A DNA stretch of 64,000 nucleotides from Phycisphaerales bacterium (GCA_030149165.1 JASBRY010000009.1:310001-374000), one strand, 5' to 3'; numbered from the stretch's first letter, positions 45,950 through 56,144 are shown. The notes: generated from the sequence alone by a model not told the origin. Numbers and translations: made by a program.

Positions 45950-47001
45950 CACACACCCTCCCCACGCAACGAACTCTCATTCGACTTCGATTTACGGATT
46001 ACCGTCGCCATGTCTGCGATGGTGTCCTCAAGAGTGAACGCGTATTCAAACTCCACGATCGAGCGCAATCTGGTCAGATCGGGTCGGCGATGCCTGAGAT
46101 CCTCAAAGCCAGAGGTGTACGCGTCGGAATAGTCCACCATCTCGATTTGTGAGCTGGATCCCAGCACATCGATAACCTTCTGTGCGAGCTCAAGGATTGT
46201 CATCGATCGATCCGAACCGATGTTCATCACGCGCCCATACGCATCATTGTTCTCTAGCAGCTGGGGCAGCACACGCATAACATCACGCACATCACAGAAG
46301 CATCGCGATTGTTGACCATCTCCAAACACACGGAGCGGCTTATTCTCAAGCGCCGCTTCCACGAATCGAGGGAGAACCATGCCATAGTTCCCAACCTGGC
46401 GCGGGCCAACCGTGTTGAAGAACCGAGCAACCACCACAGGGAGATTGTGCTGCGCGTGATACGCCATCGCGAGGTATTCATCGATCGCTTTGGTATGCGC
46501 ATAGGACCATCGCGTGATCGAGGTTGGACCATAAATCGAGTCGTCCTCTTCAGAGAACACACTCACACCAGGTTTGCCGTAGACCTCAGATGACGAAGCA
46601 ACGAAAGTGGGGGGTGCCCCGTGCGCCATCGCAAACTCAAGCAATCGATCCGTCTGCATGATGTTCGTGCGGATCGAACCGATCGGATCTTTGAGGACCA
46701 GGTCTACACCAACAGCCGCCGCGAGGTGGTAGATCCGATCAAACTCGACCCCTTCGTCATCGATCTTGGTTAATCCATCGCTCAGATCGCAGTTCACAAA
46801 TCGAATGCGATCGGACTTCGTGGGATCCTGCAGGTGGTGATCAAGATTCGTGCTCCGTCCAGTCGAGCAGTTATCGATGATCACCACCGAATCACCCTGC
46901 GCGATATGGTGATCCACCAAATGCGAACCAATAAACCCCGCGCCGCCGGTGATCAACACCTGTTTCGGAGAGGGGGATGGTTCTGGAGATGTGGGAGCCA
47001 A
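45949..47001 (-). CDS. NAD-dependent nucleotide-sugar epimerase/dehydratase
   Basis: 350 residues, apparently from a TTG at 47001 with GGAAGG upstream. Extended SDR enzyme: GGAGFIGSHLVDHHI cofactor motif, the catalytic pair YAHTK (YxxxK) after a Ser-rich strand VASSSEVYG, FFNTVGPRQVGNYGMVLPRFV and the DVRDV motif. It resembles UDP-glucuronate decarboxylases and UDP-glucose 4-epimerases. It probably supplies an NDP-sugar for the polysaccharide made by the neighbouring genes. Its end overlaps the start of the next gene. Confidence 0.88.
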   Translation of the reverse strand: MAPTSPEPSPSPKQVLITGGAGFIGSHLVDHHIAQGDSVVIIDNCSTGRSTNLDHHLQDPTKSDRIRFVNCDLSDGLTKIDDEGVEFDRIYHLAAAVGVDLVLKDPIGSIRTNIMQTDRLLEFAMAHGAPPTFVASSSEVYGKPGVSVFSEEDDSIYGPTSITRWSYAHTKAIDEYLAMAYHAQHNLPVVVARFFNTVGPRQVGNYGMVLPRFVEAALENKPLRVFGDGQQSRCFCDVRDVMRVLPQLLENNDAYGRVMNIGSDRSMTILELAQKVIDVLGSSSQIEMVDYSDAYTSGFEDLRHRRPDLTRLRSIVEFEYAFTLEDTIADMATVIRKSKSNESSLRGEGV

Positions 47002-47040
47002 TGGAAGTCCTTCCGATCGCAGCGACGGCGAGGCACAATA

Positions 47041-49269
47041 TCATGCCGCTGTATCTTTGGGAGCCTTCTTCGAGGATTTCTTCGCCTTCTCCTCGATCTG
47101 ACGGTAGTTGAACGACGTGCGGATATTCTTGCGCATGTACCCGCCGGCTGCACTGCGGACCGCGTTGACCACGATCCCGATGAACTCGCCGTTCGCCTCA
47201 CCTAGTTCACGCGCCATACGAGCGACCTGTCCGCGCTTCTCGCTCATCGCACGAACGACCAGCATCGAAGCATCGGTGATATTCGCGAGGATACCCGCAT
47301 CGCCCGCGACGATCGAAGGCGCGACATCAATCAGCACAAGATCATACTTACCGCTCAGTTCTTGGAGCAGGTCCTTCATCGCTCGGCTGCTCAGACGCTC
47401 AACCTGACGATTCTGCTTGCTCCCGATCCGTAGAACGCTCGGTCCATCATCGATCTCAACAAGGCAATCATCAAATGATGCTTCGCCCGCAAGCACATCG
47501 CCGAGTCCTTGTCCGTCACCAATCCCGAGATCAGTGTGGACACTCGGACGCCGGAAGTTTGCATCAACAATCAGCGTATTCAAACCCGACGCAACGCAAG
47601 ATTGAGCAAGATTCGTCACAACGGTAGTCGATCCCGATTGAGGCATTGCACCAACAACAAGCAGTGTGCGATGCTCACCCTTGCCCATGCTCGCGATGAC
47701 ATTGGTCCGCAGCTGACGGAAATATTCCGCAAACACCGAACCAGGCATATCCGCAAACGCCGTGGACACATTGTCTGGAGATGAAGGATCTTCACCAGCG
47801 TCCATCAGAATCCCAAGCGAACGAGCGCGAGGGATCATGCGGATGTCGGCCGCACTCTTGATCCGCTGATCAAGCAGCTCGAACGCAAGGATCCCACCAA
47901 CGGTCAGGCCGACGATCAGGAACATCCCAGCAGGAACCATTACATAGAGGACTGGGAACGATGGGAGGTCTGGGACTGTCGCGGATTCGACAACATTGAC
48001 GCGCTGAGCACTCGCCAGATTCGATGCTGCTTCGAGATCAGAGAGAGCCGCCTCGTCGCTTCCCAACTGATTGATCTTGCCTTCGATCTGACGATCGATA
48101 TCAGCGATCTCTTGAGTAATGCGCGTGAGCTCTGTCAGTTTCTCTGCGAGCTCTTCCTTCTGTGTATTCAGCTCTGCTTGCTGAGCGCGGAGCTGCTGGA
48201 GTGTCGTCGTGGTTCCTTGGACGCGTGCCTCGAATGCTTCACGCAGAAGCTCTTCGCGTGTGTCTTCGATCTTGCGTTTGTGTGCGGCGATCTGCGACTC
48301 GACCTGTCGATACTGACGGTGACTCGGCTGAATCCCGTTGCTCTGCAGCGCAACCAGCGCTGTTTCGAGTCGTTTGAGTTCCTGCTTAAAGGTCTGCATC
48401 AATGGAGACATATTTACAGTCTCACGGAGCTGCGAGTCGTACTCAATCCCTGTATCGCGCTGGAGCTGTGCTTCATCATTCGCTTTGATGACAGAGAGCG
48501 CTTCAAGTGACTGCTGGATCCCAACAAGCTCAGCATTGATCAGACGCAGTCGCTCAGAAGCAGTTGATTTCGCAGAGTCAATCGAATCGATCTGCTCATC
48601 ACGGACCAAACGAGTCTTTCGAGCGCTTAGATCTGCAATCGCATCGTTCGTCGCTTCGATCGAATCGCGGATCGCTTCTTGGCGTGAGAGATAGTCTCTA
48701 GTGTATTGAGATCTGAGTTCATTGAGATATGCGTCCTGGACCATGGTCACCAAGCCCGCAGCATCCTGTCTATTTCCTGTCGTGACAGACAAGCGAATCA
48801 AGAATGTCTTTGGAATTGCATTCGCGCTGACCATCTTCTCAAAATCTTTGAATGCCTTGACAACATCAATATTGCCACGGCGCATGTAGTTGCTGCTCCA
48901 TGTAGGTGCCAGATCTGGGAGTCGTGGATCAGAGATTACCTTGTTCAGGATGAGCTGTGATTTCATGGTCGCGACCTGTGTCCCCATGAATCGGTCCATT
49001 TCAGTCTCATCGACCGTCGCAACACTAATGATTTCAACCGCTTCTTCAGCAGGAGCGCATTCCCAAGTCACATGCGATGTGTATTTCGGGAAAAACTTTG
49101 CTGCCAGAATATGCGCACCAAAGCCTACGACGATCCCAATCACAACAGAGATTGCTAGCACGAGCTTATACTTCTGAAGGAGCTTCATCGGATCGATCGC
49201 GACAGCCCCGCCCCCTCCGGTTTGTTGCGGCGGTCCCGACATGCCGGGCTTGCGTTGTGGTGTGCTCAT
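47041..49269 (-). CDS. Wzz/Wzc-like chain-length determinant with degenerate kinase domain
   Basis: 742 residues. Wzz-type N-terminus with a first membrane segment near residues 35-55 (YKLVLAISVVIGIVVGFGAHILAAKFF), long periplasmic coiled coils (about 190-420), and a second membrane segment after LPSFPVLYVMVPAGMFLIVGLTVGGIL. A BY-kinase/ParA-like domain follows. Walker A' (NTLIVDANFRRPS) and Walker B (YDLVLIDVAPS) are present, but the P-loop reads PQSGSTT at about 543-549, with Ser547 where the ATP-binding Lys of PxxGKST should be. The C-terminus lacks a Tyr cluster. Probably regulates polymer length; tyrosine kinase activity is doubtful. Confidence 0.86.
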   Translation of the reverse strand: MSTPQRKPGMSGPPQQTGGGGAVAIDPMKLLQKYKLVLAISVVIGIVVGFGAHILAAKFFPKYTSHVTWECAPAEEAVEIISVATVDETEMDRFMGTQVATMKSQLILNKVISDPRLPDLAPTWSSNYMRRGNIDVVKAFKDFEKMVSANAIPKTFLIRLSVTTGNRQDAAGLVTMVQDAYLNELRSQYTRDYLSRQEAIRDSIEATNDAIADLSARKTRLVRDEQIDSIDSAKSTASERLRLINAELVGIQQSLEALSVIKANDEAQLQRDTGIEYDSQLRETVNMSPLMQTFKQELKRLETALVALQSNGIQPSHRQYRQVESQIAAHKRKIEDTREELLREAFEARVQGTTTTLQQLRAQQAELNTQKEELAEKLTELTRITQEIADIDRQIEGKINQLGSDEAALSDLEAASNLASAQRVNVVESATVPDLPSFPVLYVMVPAGMFLIVGLTVGGILAFELLDQRIKSAADIRMIPRARSLGILMDAGEDPSSPDNVSTAFADMPGSVFAEYFRQLRTNVIASMGKGEHRTLLVVGAMPQSGSTTVVTNLAQSCVASGLNTLIVDANFRRPSVHTDLGIGDGQGLGDVLAGEASFDDCLVEIDDGPSVLRIGSKQNRQVERLSSRAMKDLLQELSGKYDLVLIDVAPSIVAGDAGILANITDASMLVVRAMSEKRGQVARMARELGEANGEFIGIVVNAVRSAAGGYMRKNIRTSFNYRQIEEKAKKSSKKAPKDTAA

Positions 49270-49349
49270 GACACGGCTCCATATGCTGTGAACTCGATCA
49301 CTCGATCAAGCTGAAAGTATCTGTACAAGGGTCCTATCGACCTTTTTTG

Positions 49350-52300
49350 TTATCCGGCTGAGTCGATCTTCGCTTCAATCGCCTCAACATCCTGTTCAAG
49401 ACCCACATCACGCGTAGGCATCGCACGCATCAGCGCCTGGATGTCCGTCAGCTTGGATCGAGCCTCCTCAACACGGCCTTGAGCAAGGTCAATGTTGATC
49501 TGTGCGATCACCAGCGTCACCCGTGCACGGACCGATAACGCGTACTTCATACCTGTTGCCAGTACCTCGTTCGCCTTGTCGTACTGGCCAAGCGCGGTGT
49601 AGATGTTCCCCAGAGTGTCATACGGCTCTGAACGATCGGGGTTCATATCGACCGCTTTCAATGCAAGATCAAGAGCGCGTTGGTGCTCGCCCAACTCCGC
49701 TGAGAGTACATAAGCGAGGTTATTGCTCATCTCCCAGTCCTCTGGGAACAGCTCAACACCCTTCTCCCACATCTCAGCCGCTCTATCGAAGTTGCCTTGA
49801 GTAAACATCGTCGTGCCATAGCTCTGCAGAGTCAATCGCTGCAGCACAGGCTGGCTTCGTGCCACCGAGAGCTTGTCATAGATTTTAAAGGCCACATCAG
49901 TTTGTTGACCAACACTGATCAGTCGCTGAGCGATGAACAGATCAATCCAGTTGAGCACCTCAGGGTTGGAGTTGCGCTGCTTGAGGGTCTGGAGGTATTC
50001 AATCTGCTTCGCCATTGGCTGACCCTCGAACAAGCGAGAGATATTGCCTGACCACTGGATGAGCAGTTGGTCATCATTGCTCGACAAGTCAAATGCCTTG
50101 GTCAACTGCTGCAGCGCCAGTTCTTCACGCCCGCGTGCTTGGAGCACAAGAGCCTGAGCTGCGAGCAGCCCTGGGCTGCTATTGATATCACCCGCGATAT
50201 CCGTGAGATCATTGATGATCGAGTTCGCAAGGTTGGTATCCGGATTCCGAGTACGAGCGATCGCATCGATCAGCACCGCACCCGCGTTCGGGGTTCGCTG
50301 AGCATTCCAGACAAGCTTGTAGAACTGAGTCGCGTGCTCCCAGTCTCCTCGAGATGAGAACAACTGCCCAAGCGAGTTCAGAAGCGACGCGTCCTTCAGT
50401 CGTGATTGAACGATCTCAAGAGCAAAGTCGTACGCCTCGGAGTTCCGATTGTCGATCATCATCTCGTTGATGATGCCGAAGAGCGCTTGATCTAAACCAG
50501 GATTCAATCGCACCGCACGCTGCAGATCACGCAGTGCGTCCTTCCGCTGATCAACCGCAAAGTAACCAGCAGCGCGTACGCGGTACGCACGCCAATCATT
50601 GCGATCGATCTGCAGAGCAGCATCAACATCCGCAAGCAAGTCTGTCAAGCTCTCTCTGGAGCCCGCGTGGAACTCTGCACGCTTGATGTACACGAGCGGA
50701 TCATCAGAGTAAGTCGCGACAGCCTGATTAAGCAGTTTCAGTGCTTGAGCACTGTCGCCGAGCCCTTGCGCGATCTCCGAGTTCTGGAGCATCGCAATCT
50801 TGGTGTTCTGATTCTCTGGCGCCAGCAGATCAAAGTGCTTGCGTGCCGATGCGAACTGGCGTGTACGGATCAGCATGTCAATCAAACGCAAGCGGTAGTT
50901 GTCTTCGATGTCAGCGCCCGCTTCCACTACCTTCTCAAACTCAGTCGCTGCATTGGCAAACTGATTGAGCATCAAGAACAAGTCGCCGAGCAACTTTGTG
51001 CCGTCGAGGGTCTCAGGATCCTGACGATCCACAGCCGCGGATGCCGCTTGGATCGCCAGTTCTGGACGACCCCGATCGAGCATAAATCGTGCAAGCGCGA
51101 TATACGGCTGTGCATCGATCTCATCCTGATTCTCTTGGATGTAATCGGTGTAAACCTGCTGAGCTGCAGCAAGACCGTTGACATTCCCAACGCGCCCTTG
51201 ATCAGCGTACCAGCGCGCTTTGAGTTCCACGACGCGCAGGGAATCCTCTTCAGCACCGATCTGATCAATCAGCTTCTGCGCTTCTGCCCAGCGTCGGGTC
51301 TCGATATACAAGCTCGCGAGCGAATAGTTATTCGAAATGTTATTTGGATCGAGTTCAAGGAACTTCTCACGCTGACGGATCGCAAACTCCTGCCCCTCGG
51401 GACCACCGAATCCGGCTTCAAGCGTCAGCCAGACCGAGAGGAACTCTGGGTTGTCGATCGCGTACTTCTGGAATCGACGAGCGATGTCCAGCGCAGCGCT
51501 GTATCGACGGAAGTAGTTGAGAGTATTGATGTACTCCATGATGCTCGACTGATCATCAGGACGGATTGAGAGCGCTTTCTCGAACGCTTCAATCGAAGCT
51601 TCTTCACGCCCGAGTCGCCGGAGCTCAATCGCAAGCATGCGATAGACATTGGCGCCCGCAACACCGCTGTTGCTAGCTTGTTCAAGCAGCTGCGCCGCGC
51701 GTTCGCCGTTCCCCTGATACGACGCGAATCGCGCTTGGTAGGTCAACCCACCAACCCGGTCTGTGTTATTCGCAGTCGCGAGTTCGACGAGCTCTTTCGC
51801 TCTATCAGCCTGATCAAGGCCGATTGCTCGAACAAACGCAAGATCAATGACTCTTGCATCATTTGGCGCAATCTCAAGAAGTTGTGCGATGGTATCATCA
51901 AGCACATCGGTCTTGTTTCGTGTGAATGCAACACCTGCGATCGAGATCAGCTTCTCAACTTCCTCACGATCCGAGAGTTGAATCATGCTGATCAAGATCT
52001 CCGCTTCATCATCTGCTTGTGCTGCGGTCCGCATATCAAGCAGGATCTTGTCATCTGGATGTACCGAAATCGCACGATCAAGCAGCGCCCGCGATCCGTT
52101 GATGTCACCCTGATCAAGCATCAGCGAGACCAAATCGCGTACGGCATCCGGAGCGTAGTTGACAGAATCTAGACCATCGGTGAGAACATTGATCGCTTCA
52201 GAAATATCTCCAGGCTGTCCGTCTTTGCCTCTCCGAATCTGCCGAGCCTTGACAATCAGTGCTGTGACCGGATCATCAATGAGATCGGGATTGTCGAGTG

Positions 52301-53981
52301 CTTCAATCTTCGCGATTCCATCTTTCGCGGACTGGTTCGTTGGATCGCTGACAAGCGCTTTCTCGAAGAGCTCTTTCGCCTTTCTGTTGTCCTGCAGCTG
52401 CATGTAAGTATCAGCGAGGACCAGAAGCGCACGAACATCATGTGACTTATTGAGTAGTAGGCGTTCAAGCGCATCACGAGTTGTACCAAGCTGCTTGAGT
52501 TCACGCGCTGCAAGAGCTTCAAACCACAAGCCATCAGTGTTGGTATTGTCGGTTTGACGGTTGAACATGCTCAGCAAACGAAGGGCCTCTTCGTAGTTGC
52601 CATTGACATACTCAATGCGGCCATCAATCTGCATCAAGTTGACATTGTCCTCATTCACACGCGCAGCGTATTTGTCGCGGGCAGCCATTGCCGTGCCGAT
52701 CACACGCTCAAGCTCCTGTGGATCAGCACTGGGGTCCGCTTGCATGCGAGCGTATGTATCGAGCTTGATGGACGCCGTGGTCAGCATTGCCTCACGCTTT
52801 GCGTTGTACAGCATCAAACCATCAACGCTTACAGGCTGTGCCGGGAGGTTGATAATGTTGTTATACATCTCGACCGCTTCGTCGATATCGCCTCGGATAG
52901 CGCTTAGACCAGCAGCAGAAACCATCACTTCAATGGAATCTGGCTGAGCCTGGAGTACTTTGCTGACAAGCTCGTTGCTCCGCGCAAGCTGACTCTGTGG
53001 ATCGATACGGATCTCAACCTCCACAAACCTGTTCAGCACAACCATGTTCAGTTTCTCTTCATCGAGACTCAGTAACCATGAGTGGAGCTCATCAAGATCA
53101 GATCGCAGCGCAGTCCATGAGTTCAGAATCGCCTGAGTCCGAGCGGAATCGCTTTCGTTTTCGCCGTAATAAGCATCCGTCCCCGAGCTCTCAACCTCAA
53201 TCGCCATGAGCGTGACCGCAACCAACGGCGATTCCGGGAACTGCTCAAGATGCTGCTCGCCCATCGCCATTGCTTGGGCGCGAGCGTTGATCACAGGAGT
53301 GATGTCGTCATTCTCAACTTGCTGAACGGCTTCGATAATTGTCCATCGCATCAACGCGGTTCGGACCATCTCGTCAGAAGGATCGGCTTCGATCGCCGCT
53401 TCAAGGTCATCGCGGACCAACTCGTACTGCTCAGGTTCAACAACTCCGCCCCGCTCGGAGATACGGTACCACGCCATGCCGCGATAACGACGGAGTGTTG
53501 GCCAAGAAGGGTCAACACCACTCAGGCCATCAAAGTTCCCGAGCACCTGTGTGGTTCGGGAAATGATGTTGTCCGCCATGGAACGCGAATACTCACGGCG
53601 GAGCAACTCAAACTGAATACCAAGCTCGCGGTGATATGCATCAACATTGGTTCTTTGGATGACTGCGGCTTGATGAATTGCACCCAGGTAATCGCGACGG
53701 AACCCATCGTAATACGCCGGCTCGGTTTCCGGAACCCACATCTCGATGGTCCCGATCCATTTCTCGAGGTTCTCAACAATCGTCGGATCCTTGCTCACCG
53801 CGCGAGAGTAAAGCTCACGAGCGGTTTTGGTGTCACCAGCAGCCAGTGCCTGATCACCTTTGCGAGCAAGATCGTCAGCGGATTTGATCACCACCGAGTA
53901 TGCCGCAAAGAGCATCCCGAGCACCGCAACAACGGCAATGATCAGAATGACGACGAACTTAGTATTTACACGAGAAGCCAT
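49350..53981 (-). CDS. giant TPR-repeat protein of the exosortase/EPS locus
   Basis: 1,543 residues from the ATG at 53981 (GAGGA about 10 bases upstream). An N-terminal membrane anchor (FVVILIIAVVAVLGMLFAAYSVVI) is followed by tetratricopeptide repeats for nearly the whole length. Examples are GDQALAAGDTKTARELYSRAVSKDP near 45, LADTYMQLQDNRKAKELFEKALVSDP, and near the end LAYVLSAELGEHQRALDLALKAVDMNPD and TLGNIYTALGQYDKANEVLATGMK. Similar large TPR proteins (PrsT-like) accompany exosortase systems. It is probably an envelope scaffold facing the periplasm that organises export or sorting. The repeat count was not determined. Confidence 0.85.
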   Translation of the reverse strand: MASRVNTKFVVILIIAVVAVLGMLFAAYSVVIKSADDLARKGDQALAAGDTKTARELYSRAVSKDPTIVENLEKWIGTIEMWVPETEPAYYDGFRRDYLGAIHQAAVIQRTNVDAYHRELGIQFELLRREYSRSMADNIISRTTQVLGNFDGLSGVDPSWPTLRRYRGMAWYRISERGGVVEPEQYELVRDDLEAAIEADPSDEMVRTALMRWTIIEAVQQVENDDITPVINARAQAMAMGEQHLEQFPESPLVAVTLMAIEVESSGTDAYYGENESDSARTQAILNSWTALRSDLDELHSWLLSLDEEKLNMVVLNRFVEVEIRIDPQSQLARSNELVSKVLQAQPDSIEVMVSAAGLSAIRGDIDEAVEMYNNIINLPAQPVSVDGLMLYNAKREAMLTTASIKLDTYARMQADPSADPQELERVIGTAMAARDKYAARVNEDNVNLMQIDGRIEYVNGNYEEALRLLSMFNRQTDNTNTDGLWFEALAARELKQLGTTRDALERLLLNKSHDVRALLVLADTYMQLQDNRKAKELFEKALVSDPTNQSAKDGIAKIEALDNPDLIDDPVTALIVKARQIRRGKDGQPGDISEAINVLTDGLDSVNYAPDAVRDLVSLMLDQGDINGSRALLDRAISVHPDDKILLDMRTAAQADDEAEILISMIQLSDREEVEKLISIAGVAFTRNKTDVLDDTIAQLLEIAPNDARVIDLAFVRAIGLDQADRAKELVELATANNTDRVGGLTYQARFASYQGNGERAAQLLEQASNSGVAGANVYRMLAIELRRLGREEASIEAFEKALSIRPDDQSSIMEYINTLNYFRRYSAALDIARRFQKYAIDNPEFLSVWLTLEAGFGGPEGQEFAIRQREKFLELDPNNISNNYSLASLYIETRRWAEAQKLIDQIGAEEDSLRVVELKARWYADQGRVGNVNGLAAAQQVYTDYIQENQDEIDAQPYIALARFMLDRGRPELAIQAASAAVDRQDPETLDGTKLLGDLFLMLNQFANAATEFEKVVEAGADIEDNYRLRLIDMLIRTRQFASARKHFDLLAPENQNTKIAMLQNSEIAQGLGDSAQALKLLNQAVATYSDDPLVYIKRAEFHAGSRESLTDLLADVDAALQIDRNDWRAYRVRAAGYFAVDQRKDALRDLQRAVRLNPGLDQALFGIINEMMIDNRNSEAYDFALEIVQSRLKDASLLNSLGQLFSSRGDWEHATQFYKLVWNAQRTPNAGAVLIDAIARTRNPDTNLANSIINDLTDIAGDINSSPGLLAAQALVLQARGREELALQQLTKAFDLSSNDDQLLIQWSGNISRLFEGQPMAKQIEYLQTLKQRNSNPEVLNWIDLFIAQRLISVGQQTDVAFKIYDKLSVARSQPVLQRLTLQSYGTTMFTQGNFDRAAEMWEKGVELFPEDWEMSNNLAYVLSAELGEHQRALDLALKAVDMNPDRSEPYDTLGNIYTALGQYDKANEVLATGMKYALSVRARVTLVIAQINIDLAQGRVEEARSKLTDIQALMRAMPTRDVGLEQDVEAIEAKIDSAG

Positions 53982-54100
53982 ATTGAGTGTCCTCTTCCAC
54001 AATCCAGTTTGTGGTTTCGCTATGTGTCATCAGGCGCTGTTGGTCCTGAGTTCCTGTACATCCAAAGTCATACCACACCCGGAACATCCGAGTGCGTGCA

Positions 54101-54997
54101 TCACATCTCATTATCACCAGCCGGATAGTTACCCTGCTGCACTTCAATCCAATCGGGAGTGCATCGCATAATCTCTCCCAGCAAGTCACTCACGATCGAG
54201 CTCGCGTACTCAACGAACTCATCCATTGAATCCGCGGTTACACAGTTCACCTGAACCTTCAGGTAGTACGCGTAGTCGTCCGAAAGATTGAACGCGAGCG
54301 TGCGGACCTCGTTCGCGTTCGCCTTGGTCCCGCCATTGGCGATGAAAAAATATCCGGCATAAATTCGCTGTCCCTCACCGATCAAAAACTCTGAACAGCG
54401 CATCTCGATCGTGTTCTCTGGAGTGACATCCCTCGGGAGTCTCACACGCAATCCAGGAGTGTCTGTCCAGTCACGATTGTTGCTCAGACGCACCGTGTAC
54501 AACTCACCAGCAACGCCCGCAAGTTCAGGAGGCACCGTGGTATCAACACGCCATGAGCTCGTATCCAGATCGAGAGACATATTCCGTGAAGATTCACTCT
54601 GCTGGAGTCCACCCCCAACAAAGCATCGCTCAGGGACATGGGGGACCGTGTCGATCATCCCCGTGTAGTACGCCGCATGGAGTTCGACCACGACCTTCTT
54701 CTTCGCATCCTGCGATTCTTTGAGAATGTACTCACGCGACAGGTAGTTCTCAGTGCCAAGCGTTTCGACAATCTCACTTGAGGAAATCCGATCGGATCCG
54801 ATCCGCACCCAGTTGTCCGTCTCAGTCGGGATCGCAGACACCTGCCGGTTGTTCTCCGGATAGATCGGGATCTTCTGCATATGCAGATCGGCAAACTTGA
54901 TATACACACCGATCGCAATAGACGAACCAAGCATGATCGCTCCAGCGATCATCGGTGCCAGAATGCTCCCCTTTCGATTGCGATTCATATCACTCAT
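54101..54997 (-). CDS. exosortase-associated EpsI-family protein
   Basis: 298 residues from the ATG at 54997, which overlaps the exosortase stop codon (ATGA). N-terminal membrane anchor (APMIAGAIMLGSSIAIGVYIKFA). The soluble domain has AAYYTGMIDTVPHVPERCFVGGG, matching the conserved P-x-x-C region of EpsI proteins, then YAGYFFIANGGTKANANEVR and LSDDYAYYLKVQVNC. EpsI accompanies or is fused to exosortases and is thought to act with them in envelope processing, but its biochemical role is unknown. Operon position and overlap support the assignment. Confidence 0.85.
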   Translation of the reverse strand: MSDMNRNRKGSILAPMIAGAIMLGSSIAIGVYIKFADLHMQKIPIYPENNRQVSAIPTETDNWVRIGSDRISSSEIVETLGTENYLSREYILKESQDAKKKVVVELHAAYYTGMIDTVPHVPERCFVGGGLQQSESSRNMSLDLDTSSWRVDTTVPPELAGVAGELYTVRLSNNRDWTDTPGLRVRLPRDVTPENTIEMRCSEFLIGEGQRIYAGYFFIANGGTKANANEVRTLAFNLSDDYAYYLKVQVNCVTADSMDEFVEYASSIVSDLLGEIMRCTPDWIEVQQGNYPAGDNEM

Positions 54998-55956
54998 GCA
55001 TTCACCCCAGATTTCTCTTGCTGTCCACTCCCGATGATCCGGTTCAGTGTCCACACAACCCCCATAAACAATCCGAGCGAAGGCACAAGCAGGATCGTCC
55101 CGATCAATGTGTGCGCATCACCCGAGGCAAGATTCGGATCAACGAGCGTCAGAATCCCAAGCACAGTCACGCGGACCATGTTCATCAAGATCGCGACCGG
55201 ACCTGCAAGGAGGATCAGTGCGATCCGCTGCCACCACTGCGAACATCCGAGCAGCGCCACAGCACCCGCAAGCGCGTAAAACGCGACAACCATCCGCATT
55301 CCAGAACACGCCTCAGCGACATTGAGCGGATGCATCTCGCCCGTGCTTGTGAAGATATCGAGTCGGTTACCATCCAGATCAACACTGAAGTTAAAGAGTT
55401 CGCCCAGCAAGCTCAGCATCACCCACGATCCTTGTGATGCAAGCAACTGAAGCTTGAAAGTAACCTGAAGCATAATCGCTTCGGCGATGGTCACCATCAA
55501 CAACAAGTAGAGTATCGGCAAGAACACATGCCGAAGCATCGCAGGACCGGTCAGGAACAGCACCATCGATCCCAACACAAGGATCATCGAAAATCCCTGA
55601 AGCATCGGATTACTGATAAAGAAGAGGTTGTACGCGTACGCGTGAATCCCCACAAGGAAAGGCACAATCGCAGGCCAAAATACCTGCACCGGCGTCTTGC
55701 GGATCAACTCACGCGATTGCCAAAGGAGATACCCAGAGATCAGCGGGATTACAAGCGCGTGCCCCCAATCCTCTTTGTTTTCCCAGCTCATCTTGACCTG
55801 GAACATGAACCACTGATTGAAAAGCCAGATCAGGATCAGCCCGAGCACAAGCGTATAAAGCAACCCGCGTTTGGTCATGAAACCAAAGAGCAGACCCTCC
55901 GCGTCAGCTTGCGAAGCAGCCTTTGGATCGTCGGGATGTGCTTTCTCTAAACTCAT
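54994..55956 (-). CDS. exosortase (exosortase/archaeosortase family)
   Basis: 320 residues, about eight membrane segments. The exosortase catalytic triad is complete: Cys217 in NVAEACSGMRM, Arg262 in ILMNMVRVTVLG, and His282 in SGDAHTLIG. WGHALVIPLISGYLLWQSRE is the typical N-terminal family motif. Exosortases are transpeptidase-like enzymes predicted to cut PEP-CTERM-type C-terminal signals and anchor proteins to exopolysaccharide. No protein in the window ends in a recognisable PEP-CTERM signal, so its substrates lie elsewhere. Translationally coupled to the EpsI gene. Confidence 0.93.
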   Translation of the reverse strand: MSLEKAHPDDPKAASQADAEGLLFGFMTKRGLLYTLVLGLILIWLFNQWFMFQVKMSWENKEDWGHALVIPLISGYLLWQSRELIRKTPVQVFWPAIVPFLVGIHAYAYNLFFISNPMLQGFSMILVLGSMVLFLTGPAMLRHVFLPILYLLLMVTIAEAIMLQVTFKLQLLASQGSWVMLSLLGELFNFSVDLDGNRLDIFTSTGEMHPLNVAEACSGMRMVVAFYALAGAVALLGCSQWWQRIALILLAGPVAILMNMVRVTVLGILTLVDPNLASGDAHTLIGTILLVPSLGLFMGVVWTLNRIIGSGQQEKSGVNA

Positions 55957-56054
55957 ACAGTGGTAACAACCTGATCGGACAGTGAGGCCCGATTCTTTGG
56001 TCCAGATTGGGGGTCCGCAATGATTGGCGCACTATCCTGCGCACACCGGAAATA

Positions 56055-56137
56055 CCTGAGAATTCATGCGCATACAACAACCACCACGAGCTATTGCTAC
56101 GGCGTAGAAGAACACGAGGTTCACACCAATTCTCAGG
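56055..56137 (-). repeat. 10-bp inverted repeat between the Wza-like and exosortase genes
   Basis: CCTGAGAATT (56055-56064) and AATTCTCAGG (56128-56137) are exact reverse complements separated by 63 bases. They lie in the 188-base gap within the exopolysaccharide operon. The second arm starts eight bases after the stop codon of the Wza-like gene on the minus strand. It could fold as a long-loop hairpin in the mRNA. Function unknown. Confidence 0.4.
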
Positions 56138-56144
56138 AAACTGA

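Noticed and set aside
50667-51569. 300-residue plus-strand frame opposite the TPR gene
   Set aside because: Antisense to clear TPR repeats; no start signals or motifs.
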